From Vagococcus carniphilus (GTDB taxonomy: Bacteria; Bacillota; Bacilli; Lactobacillales; Vagococcaceae), in NCBI RefSeq assembly GCF_014397115.1, contig NZ_CP060720.1:1504001-1568000 (forward strand): a DNA stretch of 64,000 bases, read 5' to 3'. Shown here one piece after another: positions 26,540 through 35,625 of the stretch; the first letter of the stretch is position 1; each line of letters opens with the position of its first letter. The position numbers were made by a program, and so were the translations under genes. Under the pieces are notes generated by a model that was not told the origin of the DNA, searched no databases, and worked only from the letters and a program-made list of their open reading frames with translations.

Positions 26540-27592
26540 ATGACATTTTATGAAATATTTATTTTAAGTTGTTACAAAAGTGGTTATCCTATGAGGATGT
26601 CCACATTATATCATTTGTTAAAAGGAAAAAAAACATCTTCTGTTTTGACATATGGCTATTTTTATGACAATTTAAATTATTTTAACTTATTACCCAAATT
26701 AAAAGAAAAATCATACTATAATTTAATAGAAAAGTTAATTCAAAAAGAGTGTTTAATCGAAGTGGAAAAAGGTATTCTAGGATTATCTGAAACAGGAGTA
26801 AGAATTTTAGGTGAGAAGAGTTTTCCAACTTTATCTCAATTAAATCAAATGGAATATTATAAATATGACATGACCTTCTGGGAAAAAATCATGTTTGCGA
26901 CTCAAGTAATTTCTGAAAAATCTTATCATGAAGGAAAGTATATTCCTATTGAAAATAATCTTTTCAAACAACAGCAATTAAAAAAGTGGCTAAAAAGCCA
27001 GAATGAAACATTACCTAGTCAATTTTATAAAGAATGGGAAAAAATATTAGATTTTATTCCAGAAGACAAACAAGTGCTTCTTTTGAGACAATTGGTAGGT
27101 CATAATCATATTGGACTCACTCTTAACCAAATTGCTATTGAGAAAGAACAAGATTATTTTTATACATATTTAGAATTCAAAAATTGTCTTCATTATTTTA
27201 TTCAAATGATAGAAGAACATTTAACAGAATATCCCATATTTCATGAATTGTTAGCTCTTGAGAAATCTTTGGTCAAAACAGATAGTAGTCAGGTATCAAA
27301 TCAATTATACCGTCAATATGGATCAGTCAGCCAGGTTAGCCAATATAGGAGATTAAAAGAAAGCACAGTAACAGATCATTTGATAGAAAGCTTCTTAAGG
27401 CAACCAAGCCTTTCAAATCTACCAAAATTTAATGAGAATACTATAGCAGCTTTAGAAAAGTTAAAATTAAGCCAACCTGATTTCAGGCGGTGGTTATTTA
27501 AAGATGCTTGTATGTACGAAGCTGAGTTATCTTTCTACGACTTTAAGTGTTATCAATTCTATTTAGTAGAAAAGGAGAAATTAAATGATTGA
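26540..27592 (+). CDS. YpbB-like helix-turn-helix protein linked to recQ
   Basis: A 350-residue protein similar in length and position to Bacillus YpbB, whose function is not established. It has no membrane segment. The N-terminal 100 residues look like winged-helix modules. The C-terminal region (about 265-345) contains the helix-turn-helix-like segment found at the ends of RecQ-associated proteins. Its last eight bases overlap recQ, so the two proteins are made together, and it may be a DNA-binding partner of the helicase (inference). A GAGGTG site precedes the ATG at 26540. Confidence 0.7.
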   Translation: MTFYEIFILSCYKSGYPMRMSTLYHLLKGKKTSSVLTYGYFYDNLNYFNLLPKLKEKSYYNLIEKLIQKECLIEVEKGILGLSETGVRILGEKSFPTLSQLNQMEYYKYDMTFWEKIMFATQVISEKSYHEGKYIPIENNLFKQQQLKKWLKSQNETLPSQFYKEWEKILDFIPEDKQVLLLRQLVGHNHIGLTLNQIAIEKEQDYFYTYLEFKNCLHYFIQMIEEHLTEYPIFHELLALEKSLVKTDSSQVSNQLYRQYGSVSQVSQYRRLKESTVTDHLIESFLRQPSLSNLPKFNENTIAALEKLKLSQPDFRRWLFKDACMYEAELSFYDFKCYQFYLVEKEKLND

Positions 27593-29018
27593 TACCAAAG
27601 AAGCGCTAAAAAAATATTTTGGCTTTGATTCATTTAAAATTGGTCAAAAAGAAACAATTGATTCAATTTTAAGAGGTGCAGATACATTTACAGTTCTTCC
27701 AACAGGAACGGGAAAATCACTGTGTTATCAGTTACCGAGCTATCTAATGTCAGGTCAAACAGTGATTGTGTCTCCATTGATCTCTTTAATGGAAGATCAA
27801 GTATCACAACTTAGGCAAATGGGTGAAAAATCTGTAATTGCTATCAACAGTACACTAGATTTTTCGACAAAAAAATATGTGTTGGCTCACTTGAAAGAAT
27901 TTAAATTTATTTTTATTAGTCCCGAAGCTCTTAATCAAGAAGAAGTATTTAACGTTTTTAAGAGATTAAATATTAGTTTGTTTGTTATTGATGAAGCGCA
28001 CTGTATCTCTGAATGGGGGCATGACTTTAGACCAAGTTATTTACAGCTTAAAGAGAATTTAAACCAATTAAACCAACCGTTAACACTAGCTTTGACCGCC
28101 ACTGCAACTGAAACGGTCAAAAAAGATATCGAGCAAGAGTTATTTGCCACTCGAGATTTTAATGAGTTTATTTATTCTGTTAATCGTGAAAATATTTACT
28201 ATCAAGTAGAAGAATGTGAAGATAAAGTAGAATATTTGAAACAATTTTTACTAACCAAAAATAGTCCAGGTATTATTTATTTTTCAAGTAAAAAAGAAGC
28301 TGAGAGAGTGGCAATGCTCTTGAATGAGATCCTACCTTACTCTGTTGCTTTTTATCATGGCGATTTATCAGGAGCAGATAGAATAAAAATTCAACAGCAG
28401 TTTATCCATGATGAAATAAGAATTTTATGTGCAACGAGTGCTTTTGGCATGGGAGTTAATAAAGAAAATATTCGTTTTGTGATTCATTATCATCTTCCAG
28501 ATAGTTTGGAAAATTATGTTCAAGAATCGGGCCGAGCAGGAAGAGATGGTAAGCAGAGTATTTCTATCATTTTGTATCAAAAAGGCGATGAACGAATTCA
28601 TTATTACTTACAAGATGAAAGCTATCATCAAAAGAAAGATTTATTGTTTTTAAAAGGAAAGACAAAAGAAGATTTAAAAAAATATGATAATTCATTGACA
28701 GATATTCAAAAAAAGTGGTTGAATATGTTAGAAAAAAATAATTGGAATTGGGAAAAGTTTGAACAGAATTTGAATAGTAAACAGTTTGAAAAGCGGACGA
28801 AGACTCAAAAAATGGGATTTTACATTGAAAATAAAAGTTGTAGAAGACAAAGTATTATCAATTACTTTAACAACCATTATGAAAAAGTGTCTCAGGAAAT
28901 CTGTTGTGACAATTGTACACCAGACAAAATAATAAATTTTGAAGAAAAAGATGGAACAATTTTAAAAAAAGAACCGTTTAATTCTAAAGAGTTATTAAAA
29001 AAACTTTTTTTAATATAA
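27585..29018 (+). CDS. recQ: RecQ-family ATP-dependent DNA helicase (short, RecS-like)
   Basis: A 477-residue superfamily 2 helicase that unwinds DNA 3' to 5' in repair. Motif I is TGTGKSLCYQLP near residue 42, motif II is DEAH near 137, and motif III is ALTATAT near 168. Motif VI is QESGRAGRDGK near 310. A zinc-binding region ends in CCDNC near 450. There is no HRDC domain, as in Bacillus RecS, rather than the 600-residue RecQ form. An AAGGAG site lies before the ATG, inside the ypbB 3' end. Confidence 0.93.
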   Translation: MIDTKEALKKYFGFDSFKIGQKETIDSILRGADTFTVLPTGTGKSLCYQLPSYLMSGQTVIVSPLISLMEDQVSQLRQMGEKSVIAINSTLDFSTKKYVLAHLKEFKFIFISPEALNQEEVFNVFKRLNISLFVIDEAHCISEWGHDFRPSYLQLKENLNQLNQPLTLALTATATETVKKDIEQELFATRDFNEFIYSVNRENIYYQVEECEDKVEYLKQFLLTKNSPGIIYFSSKKEAERVAMLLNEILPYSVAFYHGDLSGADRIKIQQQFIHDEIRILCATSAFGMGVNKENIRFVIHYHLPDSLENYVQESGRAGRDGKQSISIILYQKGDERIHYYLQDESYHQKKDLLFLKGKTKEDLKKYDNSLTDIQKKWLNMLEKNNWNWEKFEQNLNSKQFEKRTKTQKMGFYIENKSCRRQSIINYFNNHYEKVSQEICCDNCTPDKIINFEEKDGTILKKEPFNSKELLKKLFLI

Positions 29019-29082
29019 ATTTTAAAGATTTCTATGTTGTAATATGATAGAATAGATTCAGAAGTTTTGAGGAGGTCAACAA

Positions 29083-29718
29083 GTGAGTAATAAAGATAAA
29101 GATAAAGATGAATTGAACGAACAAGAACCGTGGAATCAACCAATCTATGAAGATCAAGTTGAAACTGAAGACGAAGGTGACTCTAGAGCTGACAGAAGAG
29201 TAAAAGAAGAAGGCAAAAACTGGTATGTTATTGTATTAGTTGTCTTGTTATTCTTAATTGTTTTAGTTCCTGTATCTGCTATTTTATATTTAAATATGAA
29301 TAATAAGATGAATAAGGGCGAAACAAAACCGACTACTGTTGTAGTGGAAAGTAGCTCAAAAGAAAAGAAAAAAACATCTGAAACAAAAACAAGTAGTTCT
29401 TCAACATCATCAAGTACAAGTAGTACTACATCAAGCAGTTCTTCAACATCATCAAGTAGTTCATTTGCAGATGTTGAGGTATCGCCAAACGAAGCTCAAA
29501 ATAATCAAGCAAACCAAAATAACGGAGCAGGCGATGTTAATCAAAATCAACAACAAGCTGCACCAGGTACAACTGTGAACTACGGTGAAGGAGATTCAAC
29601 AAGAAGTCTTTGGAAAATCGCTACTGATAATGGAATGACAGTTGATGAATTATATCAATTGAATCCAGGTATTGATTCACAAAATGTTCAACCAGGGCAA
29701 CCAATTAGAATCAAATAA
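29083..29718 (+). CDS. LysM-domain membrane-anchored cell-wall protein (YpbE-like)
   Basis: A 211-residue protein. A charged cytoplasmic N-terminus of about 45 residues is followed by one membrane segment (about 47-70), a low-complexity Ser/Thr spacer (about 90-125), an Asn/Gln-rich stretch and a single C-terminal LysM domain (about 160-210, with SLWKIATDNGMTVDEL). It should be tethered in the membrane and bind peptidoglycan. GTG start with GGAGG seven bases upstream. Its location between recQ and cmk matches Bacillus ypbE. The spacer DNA contains a 22-base direct repeat. Confidence 0.85.
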   Translation: MSNKDKDKDELNEQEPWNQPIYEDQVETEDEGDSRADRRVKEEGKNWYVIVLVVLLFLIVLVPVSAILYLNMNNKMNKGETKPTTVVVESSSKEKKKTSETKTSSSSTSSSTSSTTSSSSSTSSSSSFADVEVSPNEAQNNQANQNNGAGDVNQNQQQAAPGTTVNYGEGDSTRSLWKIATDNGMTVDELYQLNPGIDSQNVQPGQPIRIK

Positions 29719-29745
29719 AAAAGTCGTCTTTTGGCGACTTTTTAT
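29717..29745 (+). terminator. Terminator after the LysM gene
   Basis: A stem with arms AAAAGTCG and CGACTTTT plus a T-rich tail, just before cmk. Confidence 0.75.
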
Positions 29746-29774
29746 TTTATAAAGGTAAAGGTGTTTGTTAGACA

Positions 29775-30446
29775 ATGAAAAAAAATATTCAAGTAGCAAT
29801 TGATGGACCTGCTTCAGCAGGGAAAAGTACAGTAGCAAAAATTTTAGCTAAGAAAAATGGATTTATCTATTGCGATACAGGTGCAATGTATAGAGCGTTA
29901 ACTCTTGCAGCTATTGAAAATAATACTAATATGGATTCAGAAAAAGACTTATTAACATTATTAAATCAACTAGTAATTTCATTTAATCAACAAGTTGATG
30001 GACAACATGTTTTCTTAAATGATAGAGATGTAACCTTATTGATTAGAGATAATAATGTAACAAATTCTGTATCAAAAGTTTCTGCTTATAAAAGTATTAG
30101 AGAAGAGATGGTTTTGAGACAACAGAAAATCGCTGAGTCAAATAGTATCGTAATGGATGGTAGAGATATTGGAACTGTTGTGTTACCAAATGCGAGCTTA
30201 AAAATCTTCCTTGTAGCTAGTGTAACAGAAAGAGCTGAACGTCGATTTAAGGAAAATATTTCAAAAGGAATCGACACTGACTTTGAAGCCCTAAAAAAAG
30301 AAATTTCTGATAGAGATCATTATGATTCTACAAGAAAAAATTCACCTTTAGTTCAAGCTGAAGATGCTATTTTAGTGGACACTTCAGGATTAAATATTGA
30401 AGAGGTTGTCTTAAAAATAGAAAAGTTAATGGAAACCGCGATATAA
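29775..30446 (+). CDS. cmk: Cytidylate kinase
   Basis: A 223-residue enzyme that phosphorylates CMP and dCMP, supplying CDP for nucleic acid and lipid synthesis. The P-loop is [12 protein letters not shown] near residue 10. [11 protein letters not shown] near 35 and [11 protein letters not shown] near 128 are the CMP-binding regions; the LID with RDHYDSTRK lies near 178. The length fits the family. The order cmk-rpsA-der-hup is conserved in Firmicutes. A GGTAAAGGTG site lies before the ATG. Confidence 0.96.
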   Translation: MKKNIQVAIDGPASAGKSTVAKILAKKNGFIYCDTGAMYRALTLAAIENNTNMDSEKDLLTLLNQLVISFNQQVDGQHVFLNDRDVTLLIRDNNVTNSVSKVSAYKSIREEMVLRQQKIAESNSIVMDGRDIGTVVLPNASLKIFLVASVTERAERRFKENISKGIDTDFEALKKEISDRDHYDSTRKNSPLVQAEDAILVDTSGLNIEEVVLKIEKLMETAI

Positions 30447-30456
30447 TGTATAAAAA

Positions 30457-30487
30457 GAACATTTTACTCTAGTAAAGTGTTTTTATT
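30457..30487 (+). terminator. Terminator after cmk
   Basis: A 10-base stem (arms AACATTTTAC and GTAAAGTGTT, one mismatch) with a TCTA loop and a following T-rich run. Confidence 0.7.
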
Positions 30488-30546
30488 TTAGGTAGAATAG
30501 ATATATAAATATGTGTTGAAGAATTGTTGTCGAGGAGGATGGGAAA

Positions 30547-31725
30547 ATGGCAGAGCAAAATAACGAAGAAATGTTAAATGCAATGGCTAGTGTACAAGAA
30601 GTAAAAGTTGGAGATTTAGTGAAAGGTGAAGTTCTTACTGTTGACGATAATAAACAAGCAATCGTAGGAATTATCGGAGCAGGAGTTGAAGGCGTTATTC
30701 CTTTAAAAGAACTTTCAACTATTCCTGTTGATAATGTGACTGATATTGTTAATATTGGTGATGTAATTGACCTAGTAGTTATTTCTGAAATCGGAAAAGA
30801 TAAAGAAAACGGAAGTTATTTACTTTCTAAAAGACGTGTGGATGCTAAAAAAGTTTGGGAAGATATCGAAAAAGCTTTTGAAGCAGGAGAAATTATCGAA
30901 GCACCTGTTACAGATGTTGTCAAAGGTGGTCTAGTTATTGATGCTGGTGTACGTGGATTTGTTCCTGCATCAATGGTTGAAGATCATTTTGTTTCAGACT
31001 TTGAAGATTACAAGGGAAAAACTTTAGCATACAAAATTATTGAAATTGAACCATCAGAAAACCGTTTAATTCTATCTCACAGAGCAGTTGTTGAAGTTGA
31101 AAAAGAAGCTGCTAAAAAAGAATTGATGGAAAAAATTGGTGCTGGTGATGTTGTTGAGGGAACTGTAGCTCGCTTAACTAACTTTGGAGCTTTTATTGAC
31201 TTAGGTGGTGTGGACGGATTAGTTCATGTGTCTGAGATTTCATACAGTCATGTAGACAAGCCAGAAGATGCTTTAACAGTTGGAGATAAAGTAACAGTTA
31301 AGGTATTAAGCATTGATCCTGAAAAAGATAGAATCTCATTATCTATTAAAGAAACACTACCTGGACCTTGGGATAATATTGAAGAAAGAGCAGCAGTCGA
31401 TTCAATATTAGAAGGAACTGTTAATCGCTTAACTTCATTTGGAGCTTTTGTTGAAGTATTACCTGGAGTAGAAGGATTAGTTCATATTTCTCAAATTTCT
31501 CATAAACATATCGCTACACCACATGAAGCTTTACAAGAAGGTCAAGTTGTAACAGTGAAAGTTTTAGATGTTAGCGAAGAAAACAAACGTATTGGTTTAA
31601 GTATCAAAGCGTTAGAAGAAAAAGAAGAAGATGAAGTAGTCGTTGAAGAAACATATGAAATGCCAGAAGAATCAACAGGATTTACATTAGGCGACGTAAT
31701 TGGAAACGACTTAAAAGAAGATTAG
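30547..31725 (+). CDS. rpsA: 30S ribosomal protein S1 (four S1 domains)
   Basis: A 392-residue RNA-binding protein. Four S1/OB domains begin near residues 18 (VGDLVKGEV), 105, 190 (GDVVEGTVARLTNFGAF) and 275 (DSILEGTVNRLTSFGAF), followed by an acidic tail. The four-domain form is usual in low-GC Gram-positives, where it is less tightly ribosome-bound than the six-domain E. coli S1. GAGGAGG lies before the ATG. It is flanked by terminators on both sides and so is probably monocistronic. Confidence 0.95.
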   Translation: MAEQNNEEMLNAMASVQEVKVGDLVKGEVLTVDDNKQAIVGIIGAGVEGVIPLKELSTIPVDNVTDIVNIGDVIDLVVISEIGKDKENGSYLLSKRRVDAKKVWEDIEKAFEAGEIIEAPVTDVVKGGLVIDAGVRGFVPASMVEDHFVSDFEDYKGKTLAYKIIEIEPSENRLILSHRAVVEVEKEAAKKELMEKIGAGDVVEGTVARLTNFGAFIDLGGVDGLVHVSEISYSHVDKPEDALTVGDKVTVKVLSIDPEKDRISLSIKETLPGPWDNIEERAAVDSILEGTVNRLTSFGAFVEVLPGVEGLVHISQISHKHIATPHEALQEGQVVTVKVLDVSEENKRIGLSIKALEEKEEDEVVVEETYEMPEESTGFTLGDVIGNDLKED

Positions 31726-31728
31726 AAA

Positions 31729-31766
31729 GAAAAAGTCAGATTTTTTTCTGACTTTTCTTTTTTTTG
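31729..31766 (+). terminator. Terminator of rpsA
   Basis: A stem with arms GAAAAAGTCAGA and TCTGACTTTTC is followed by a run of T. Confidence 0.88.
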
Positions 31767-31847
31767 TCAGCTTTTACTTGCATGGTGAGGAACTATCGGC
31801 TAAACTTTATAAGAATGTATTATGTTAATAAATAGGAGGTGGCCATG

Positions 31848-33158
31848 ATGGCGAACCCGACACTAGCAATAGTTGGAAGACCAAACGTTGGAAAATCCAC
31901 ATTATTTAATCGAATTGCTGGAGAAAGAATTTCCATTGTAGAAGATATACCAGGAGTAACAAGAGATCGAATCTATGCCCACGGAGAATGGCTAGGAAGA
32001 GAGTTTAATGTAATTGATACAGGTGGTATCGAAATGAGTGACGAACCATTCATGGATCAAATTAAACATCAAGCAGAAATAGCGATTGAAGAAGCAGACG
32101 TTATTTTGCTTATTGTTAGCGGTCGTGAAGGAATTACAGATGCAGATGATTATGTTGCCCGTATTCTTTATAAGAGTGAAAAACCGGTTATTCTAGCGGT
32201 TAATAAGGTAGATAATCCAGAAATGAGAAATGATATCTATGAATTTTACTCATTAGGTTTAGGTGATCCCATTCCAGTATCAGGAAGTCATGGGATTGGC
32301 TTAGGTGACGTTTTAGATAAGGTGTGTGAGCACTTTGAAATGGTTCCTGAGCAAGAAGAAGATGATACAATCCGTTTTAGTTTAATCGGAAGACCAAACG
32401 TTGGAAAATCTTCATTGATAAACGCTATTTTAGGTGAAGAGCGTGTGATTGTGTCTGATATTGCTGGAACAACGAGAGATGCGATTGATACTTCATTTGT
32501 TTCTCCAGAAGGCCAAAAATTTGAGATGATAGATACTGCCGGAATGAGAAAAAAAGGCAAGGTCTATGAAAATACAGAGAAATACAGTGTTATGCGTTCT
32601 ATGCGTGCCATTGACCGTTCTGACGTTGTATTAGTTGTCTTGAATGCAGAAGAAGGTATTCGTGAATATGACAAACGAATTGCCGGATTTGCTCACGAAG
32701 CTGGTAAAGGGGTTATCATTGTTGTTAATAAATGGGATACTCTAGAAAAAGATAACCATACAATGAAGAACTTTGAAGAGGATATTAGAAAAGAGTTTAG
32801 GTATCTAGATTATGCACCAATTGCTTATGTTTCTGCTAAAACGAAACAACGTCTACATACATTACCTGAAATGATCGAAACAGTTAGTCAAAATCAAAAC
32901 CTTAGAATTTCATCATCTGTTTTAAATGATGTCATTATGGATGCAGTAGCAATTAATCCAACACCAACTGATAAAGGTAAACGATTAAAAATATTCTATG
33001 CAACTCAAGTAGCAGTGAAACCACCAGCATTTGTCATTTTTGTTAATGAAGAAGAGTTAATGCATTTTTCTTATGCCAGATTTTTAGAAAATCAAATTCG
33101 TAAGGCATTTGGCTTTGAAGGAACTCCAATTCGAGTGATTCCTAGACGTAGAAAATAA
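31848..33158 (+). CDS. der: Ribosome biogenesis GTPase Der (EngA)
   Basis: A 436-residue GTPase needed for 50S subunit assembly. Two tandem G domains are present, each with G1 GRPNVGKS (near residues 10 and 183), G3 DTGG or DTAG, and G4 NKVD or NKWD. A C-terminal KH-like domain (about 350-436) ends in RVIPRRRK. I chose ATG 31848, eight bases after AGGAGG, which gives the standard MANPT start and exact family length; earlier in-frame starts crowd the ribosome-binding site. Confidence 0.97.
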   Translation: MANPTLAIVGRPNVGKSTLFNRIAGERISIVEDIPGVTRDRIYAHGEWLGREFNVIDTGGIEMSDEPFMDQIKHQAEIAIEEADVILLIVSGREGITDADDYVARILYKSEKPVILAVNKVDNPEMRNDIYEFYSLGLGDPIPVSGSHGIGLGDVLDKVCEHFEMVPEQEEDDTIRFSLIGRPNVGKSSLINAILGEERVIVSDIAGTTRDAIDTSFVSPEGQKFEMIDTAGMRKKGKVYENTEKYSVMRSMRAIDRSDVVLVVLNAEEGIREYDKRIAGFAHEAGKGVIIVVNKWDTLEKDNHTMKNFEEDIRKEFRYLDYAPIAYVSAKTKQRLHTLPEMIETVSQNQNLRISSSVLNDVIMDAVAINPTPTDKGKRLKIFYATQVAVKPPAFVIFVNEEELMHFSYARFLENQIRKAFGFEGTPIRVIPRRRK

Positions 33159-33243
33159 AAAAGTGCATTTTAGCATAGTTGGTTTTCAATTTCAATATCT
33201 ATCTATTTAATTGAAAAAAAGTTATTAAAAAAGCTTAAAAACA

Positions 33244-33272
33244 TTGCTATCACTTGTTTCTTGTGTTATCTT
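33244..33272 (+). promoter_or_regulatory. Candidate promoter of hup
   Basis: TTGCTA (33244-33249) and TATCTT (33267-33272) are spaced by 17 bases; the predicted leader is about 115 bases long. Confidence 0.5.
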
Positions 33273-33306
33273 TGTTTAAGAAATATTAATTGAAATATTT
33301 CCAAAC

Positions 33307-33333
33307 ATCATTTTTGGACCACTCAAAAATGAT
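33307..33333. repeat. Perfect hairpin in the hup leader
   Basis: Arms ATCATTTTTG (33307-33316) and CAAAAATGAT (33324-33333) with a 7-base loop GACCACT. No T run follows, so it is not a terminator. It would lie in the 5' untranslated region of hup. Confidence 0.6.
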
Positions 33334-33395
33334 CGCCTAAAATATGATGTCAAAGATAAACATCAATTTCCTTTTCGAGGAGGTGAAATTATAAC

Positions 33396-33671
33396 ATGGC
33401 TAACAAAGCAGAATTAATCGAAAAAGTTGCAGAAGCAACAGGATTAACAAAAAAAGACGCAACTTCATCAGTTGACGCTGTATTTGCTTCAATCCAAGAA
33501 TTTTTAGCTGAAGGCGAAAAAGTTCAATTAATCGGTTTTGGTAACTTCGAAGTACGTGAAAGAGCTGCCCGTAAAGGACGCAACCCACAAACTGGAGAAG
33601 AAATCCAAATCGCTGCAAGCAAAGTACCTGCGTTCAAACCAGGTAAAGCATTAAAAGATGCAGTAAAATAA
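33396..33671 (+). CDS. hup: DNA-binding protein HU
   Basis: A 91-residue histone-like protein that bends and compacts DNA as a dimer. It has the HU start [31 protein letters not shown] near residue 46 with the basic beta-arm, and [14 protein letters not shown] at the end. Strong GAGGAGGTG site. It is the only HU gene in the window. Codon bias indicates high expression. It lies at the border between the conserved der-hup block and the motility region. Confidence 0.97.
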   Translation: MANKAELIEKVAEATGLTKKDATSSVDAVFASIQEFLAEGEKVQLIGFGNFEVRERAARKGRNPQTGEEIQIAASKVPAFKPGKALKDAVK

Positions 33672-33687
33672 TGAGTAAATAAAAAAA

Positions 33688-33718
33688 ACAGTTCTGATTT
33701 TCAGAACTGTTTTTTTTA
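33688..33718. terminator. Bidirectional terminator between hup and motB
   Basis: A 10-base stem (arms AACAGTTCTG and CAGAACTGTT) with A runs on one side and T runs on the other serves the convergent hup and motB genes. Confidence 0.9.
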
Positions 33719-34471
33719 TTTAACATCTTTTTTAATAATAAAAATTTCAACACGTCTATTTTTTGCCCGGTTCTCATCGTTGTTATTTGGAACTTTAGGT
33801 TTAAATTCACCATATGCTTGAATAGAAACACGATTCTCACTGATGCCATGATGTTTCACTAAGAATTCCATGACAGATATTGCTCTAGCAGCACTTAACT
33901 CCCAGTTTGAATCATATTGTGCAGTTTGATTTGGAATATTATCTGTATAACCAGCAATGATTAAATCGTTATCCAAATCCTTTAATGAGTCAGCTATTTT
34001 TTTAACGATATCTTCAACTGAAGAAGGGATGTCTGAACTTCCTGGTGAAAAGAGAAGGCCACTTTTAATGGCAATTCTTAAACCATCTTGTTCTAAATCT
34101 ACGTCAATATCTTCGCTGTGACCGGCTTTTGTTAGTTCATCTTTAATTGAATCACCAGCCGCTTTTATTTTCTGTTCATCATTTGATAGGTTTTCATCTT
34201 CTTTTTCGTCTTCCTTATCTTTTTTAGATTTAGAATGACGAACAGATTGCTTAGGGTGTGCAGGTAAGATACCACCATTACCTCCACCACTTTGTCCTGA
34301 TAAAATGACATTAAATTCGTTACTTAATTCATCAATTTTCCCTTCATTTGCACTTGCCATAGCAAACATAACAATGAATAGAGCCAAAAGTAATGTCATC
34401 ATATCAGAGTACGGAAGTAGCCAACCCTCGTCTGCGTGTTCTTCAGGTTTCTTTTTACGCTTCAATCCCAA
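33716..34471 (-). CDS. motB: Flagellar stator protein MotB
   Basis: A 251-residue stator subunit. The short basic N-terminus is followed by one membrane helix with the proton-binding Asp in PYSDMMTLLLALF near residue 23. A charged, low-complexity linker (about 60-105) leads to an OmpA-like peptidoglycan-binding domain (about 125-250, with AGYTDNIPNQT and NRRVEIFI). The start is TTG with AAGGAAG upstream; no ATG is near. It follows motA by 18 bases. The shared terminator with hup begins right at its stop. Confidence 0.93.
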   Translation of the reverse strand: MGLKRKKKPEEHADEGWLLPYSDMMTLLLALFIVMFAMASANEGKIDELSNEFNVILSGQSGGGNGGILPAHPKQSVRHSKSKKDKEDEKEDENLSNDEQKIKAAGDSIKDELTKAGHSEDIDVDLEQDGLRIAIKSGLLFSPGSSDIPSSVEDIVKKIADSLKDLDNDLIIAGYTDNIPNQTAQYDSNWELSAARAISVMEFLVKHHGISENRVSIQAYGEFKPKVPNNNDENRAKNRRVEIFIIKKDVK

Positions 34472-34489
34472 TCAACTCAACTTCCTTAT

Positions 34490-35257
34490 TTATTCTTTGC
34501 CAGATTTTTCGTTAGGGTCTAGCATTCCTAAAAGCTTACGTTCGATGGTATTTGGATTGTGACCTGCTTGAATAGCTAAAACGCCTTCAACTGTAATCAT
34601 CATGTTTTTAACTTCAGTTTCTGACTTTCTAGTTAATCTAGATCCAAAAGGTATGAATAATACATAACCAAAGAAAATACCATAAAGAGTTGCCACAAAG
34701 GCAGCAGAAATCATATGACCTAAGGCATTAACATCATTTAGATTACCAAGCGCGCCAATCAAACCAATTACGGCACCTAAAACACCCAGAGTAGGAGCTG
34801 ATGATCCAGCGGTCTTAAACATTGCTGAACCAACACGATGTCTTTCTTCAAGAGCAGCGATTTCGTTTGATAAAACTTCTTCAATTTGATCAGCATTAAC
34901 CCCATCAACAACCATTTCCATTCCATTTTTTAAAAACGGGTCTTCTAAGCTGTCAACTGTTGATTCAAGAGCTAAAATTCCTTCTTGTCTAGCTTTTTGA
35001 GCTAAGGACATGATTGTTTCAACCAAATCTTCAGGCTTAGTGTTTTCCTTACTCTTAAATAAAACCCCGATAATTTTAGGCAATCGTTTAATATCATTTT
35101 TTGGATAAGCATTAACAAGTGCAGCTAATGTACCGACTCCAATAATAATTGCCGCAGCGGGGTTTAAAAGAACCATGGCATCAGCACCCTTTACAATCAT
35201 CCCAACGATAACTGAAATAAACCCCATAATAATTCCTAAAATTAAAAATATGTCCAT
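34490..35257 (-). CDS. motA: Flagellar stator protein MotA
   Basis: A 255-residue membrane protein that forms the ion channel of the flagellar stator with MotB. Four membrane segments are visible, two near the N-terminus and two near residues 150-200, with the conserved Pro/Gly region APTLGVLGAVIGLIGAL near 155. The cytoplasmic loop between segments 2 and 3 holds the charged residues that contact FliG. It is the first gene of a two-gene operon, divergent from flgB, and has a sigma-D type promoter about 85 bases upstream. Confidence 0.94.
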   Translation of the reverse strand: MDIFLILGIIMGFISVIVGMIVKGADAMVLLNPAAAIIIGVGTLAALVNAYPKNDIKRLPKIIGVLFKSKENTKPEDLVETIMSLAQKARQEGILALESTVDSLEDPFLKNGMEMVVDGVNADQIEEVLSNEIAALEERHRVGSAMFKTAGSSAPTLGVLGAVIGLIGALGNLNDVNALGHMISAAFVATLYGIFFGYVLFIPFGSRLTRKSETEVKNMMITVEGVLAIQAGHNPNTIERKLLGMLDPNEKSGKE

Positions 35258-35343
35258 ATCCGATTCCCCTAATCCCTTTATTTTTTAGGTTGTTTTGATT
35301 ACATTTAAATATTTAAACAATATTAAAAACACCACAATAAGAT

Positions 35344-35370
35344 ATATCGGATAAAGTTAACATGGAATTA
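35344..35370 (-). promoter_or_regulatory. Sigma-D (sigma-28) type promoter of motAB
   Basis: On the minus strand TAAT (35367-35370), 15 bases, then TCCGATAT (35344-35351). The consensus is TAAA-N15-GCCGATAT, so 10 of 12 defined bases match at perfect spacing. The predicted leader is about 80 bases. The late flagellar sigma factor that would use it is encoded at 51.2-51.9 kb. Confidence 0.75.
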
Positions 35371-35513
35371 ATACTTATCAAAATTAAAATTAGATGAGAG
35401 AAAACTTTTTTGTTTTAGTTTTCGGTTAATTTTGTTTGCTTAACTTGATCAAAAATTTGTTTTTTTTGTTTTTTTTAGAATATGTCAATTAAAAAAAATA
35501 AAAATATTCAAAA

Positions 35514-35531
35514 TTGCGTTTCGATGCGCAA
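35514..35531. repeat. Inverted repeat upstream of the flgB promoter
   Basis: Arms TTGCG (35514-35518) and CGCAA (35527-35531) end four bases before the predicted -35 box. It is a possible regulator site for the whole flagellar array; no regulator is encoded nearby. Confidence 0.4.
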
Positions 35532-35534
35532 AAA

Positions 35535-35563
35535 TTGACTCGAATTACATTTTTTTCTAAGAT
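35535..35563 (+). promoter_or_regulatory. Main promoter of the flagellar array, ahead of flgB
   Basis: TTGACT (35535-35540) and TAAGAT (35558-35563) are 17 bases apart, a sigma-A type promoter. A better -10, TATAAT (35563-35568), overlaps but lacks a -35 at proper spacing. No sigma-D-like motif occurs on this strand in the 35258-35674 gap. The leader would be about 105 bases. Confidence 0.55.
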
Positions 35564-35575
35564 ATAATTCATCCC

Positions 35576-35625
35576 GTGTCGAGGTTAGTGAATCATCTTT
35601 CAGTTATTTTATTAAAATGCGACAC
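35576..35625 (+). other. Possible structured leader upstream of flgB
   Basis: GTGTCG (35576-35581) and CGACAC (35620-35625) could close a domain of about 50 bases right at the 5' end of the predicted flgB transcript. I do not recognise a riboswitch family. Apart from this, the two promoters and the TTGCG repeat, I see nothing in the 35258-35674 gap. Confidence 0.4.

Noticed and set aside
33400-33618. Open frame opposite hup, rich in Leu and Phe
   Set aside because: It arises from the highly biased hup sequence; no start signal supports it.
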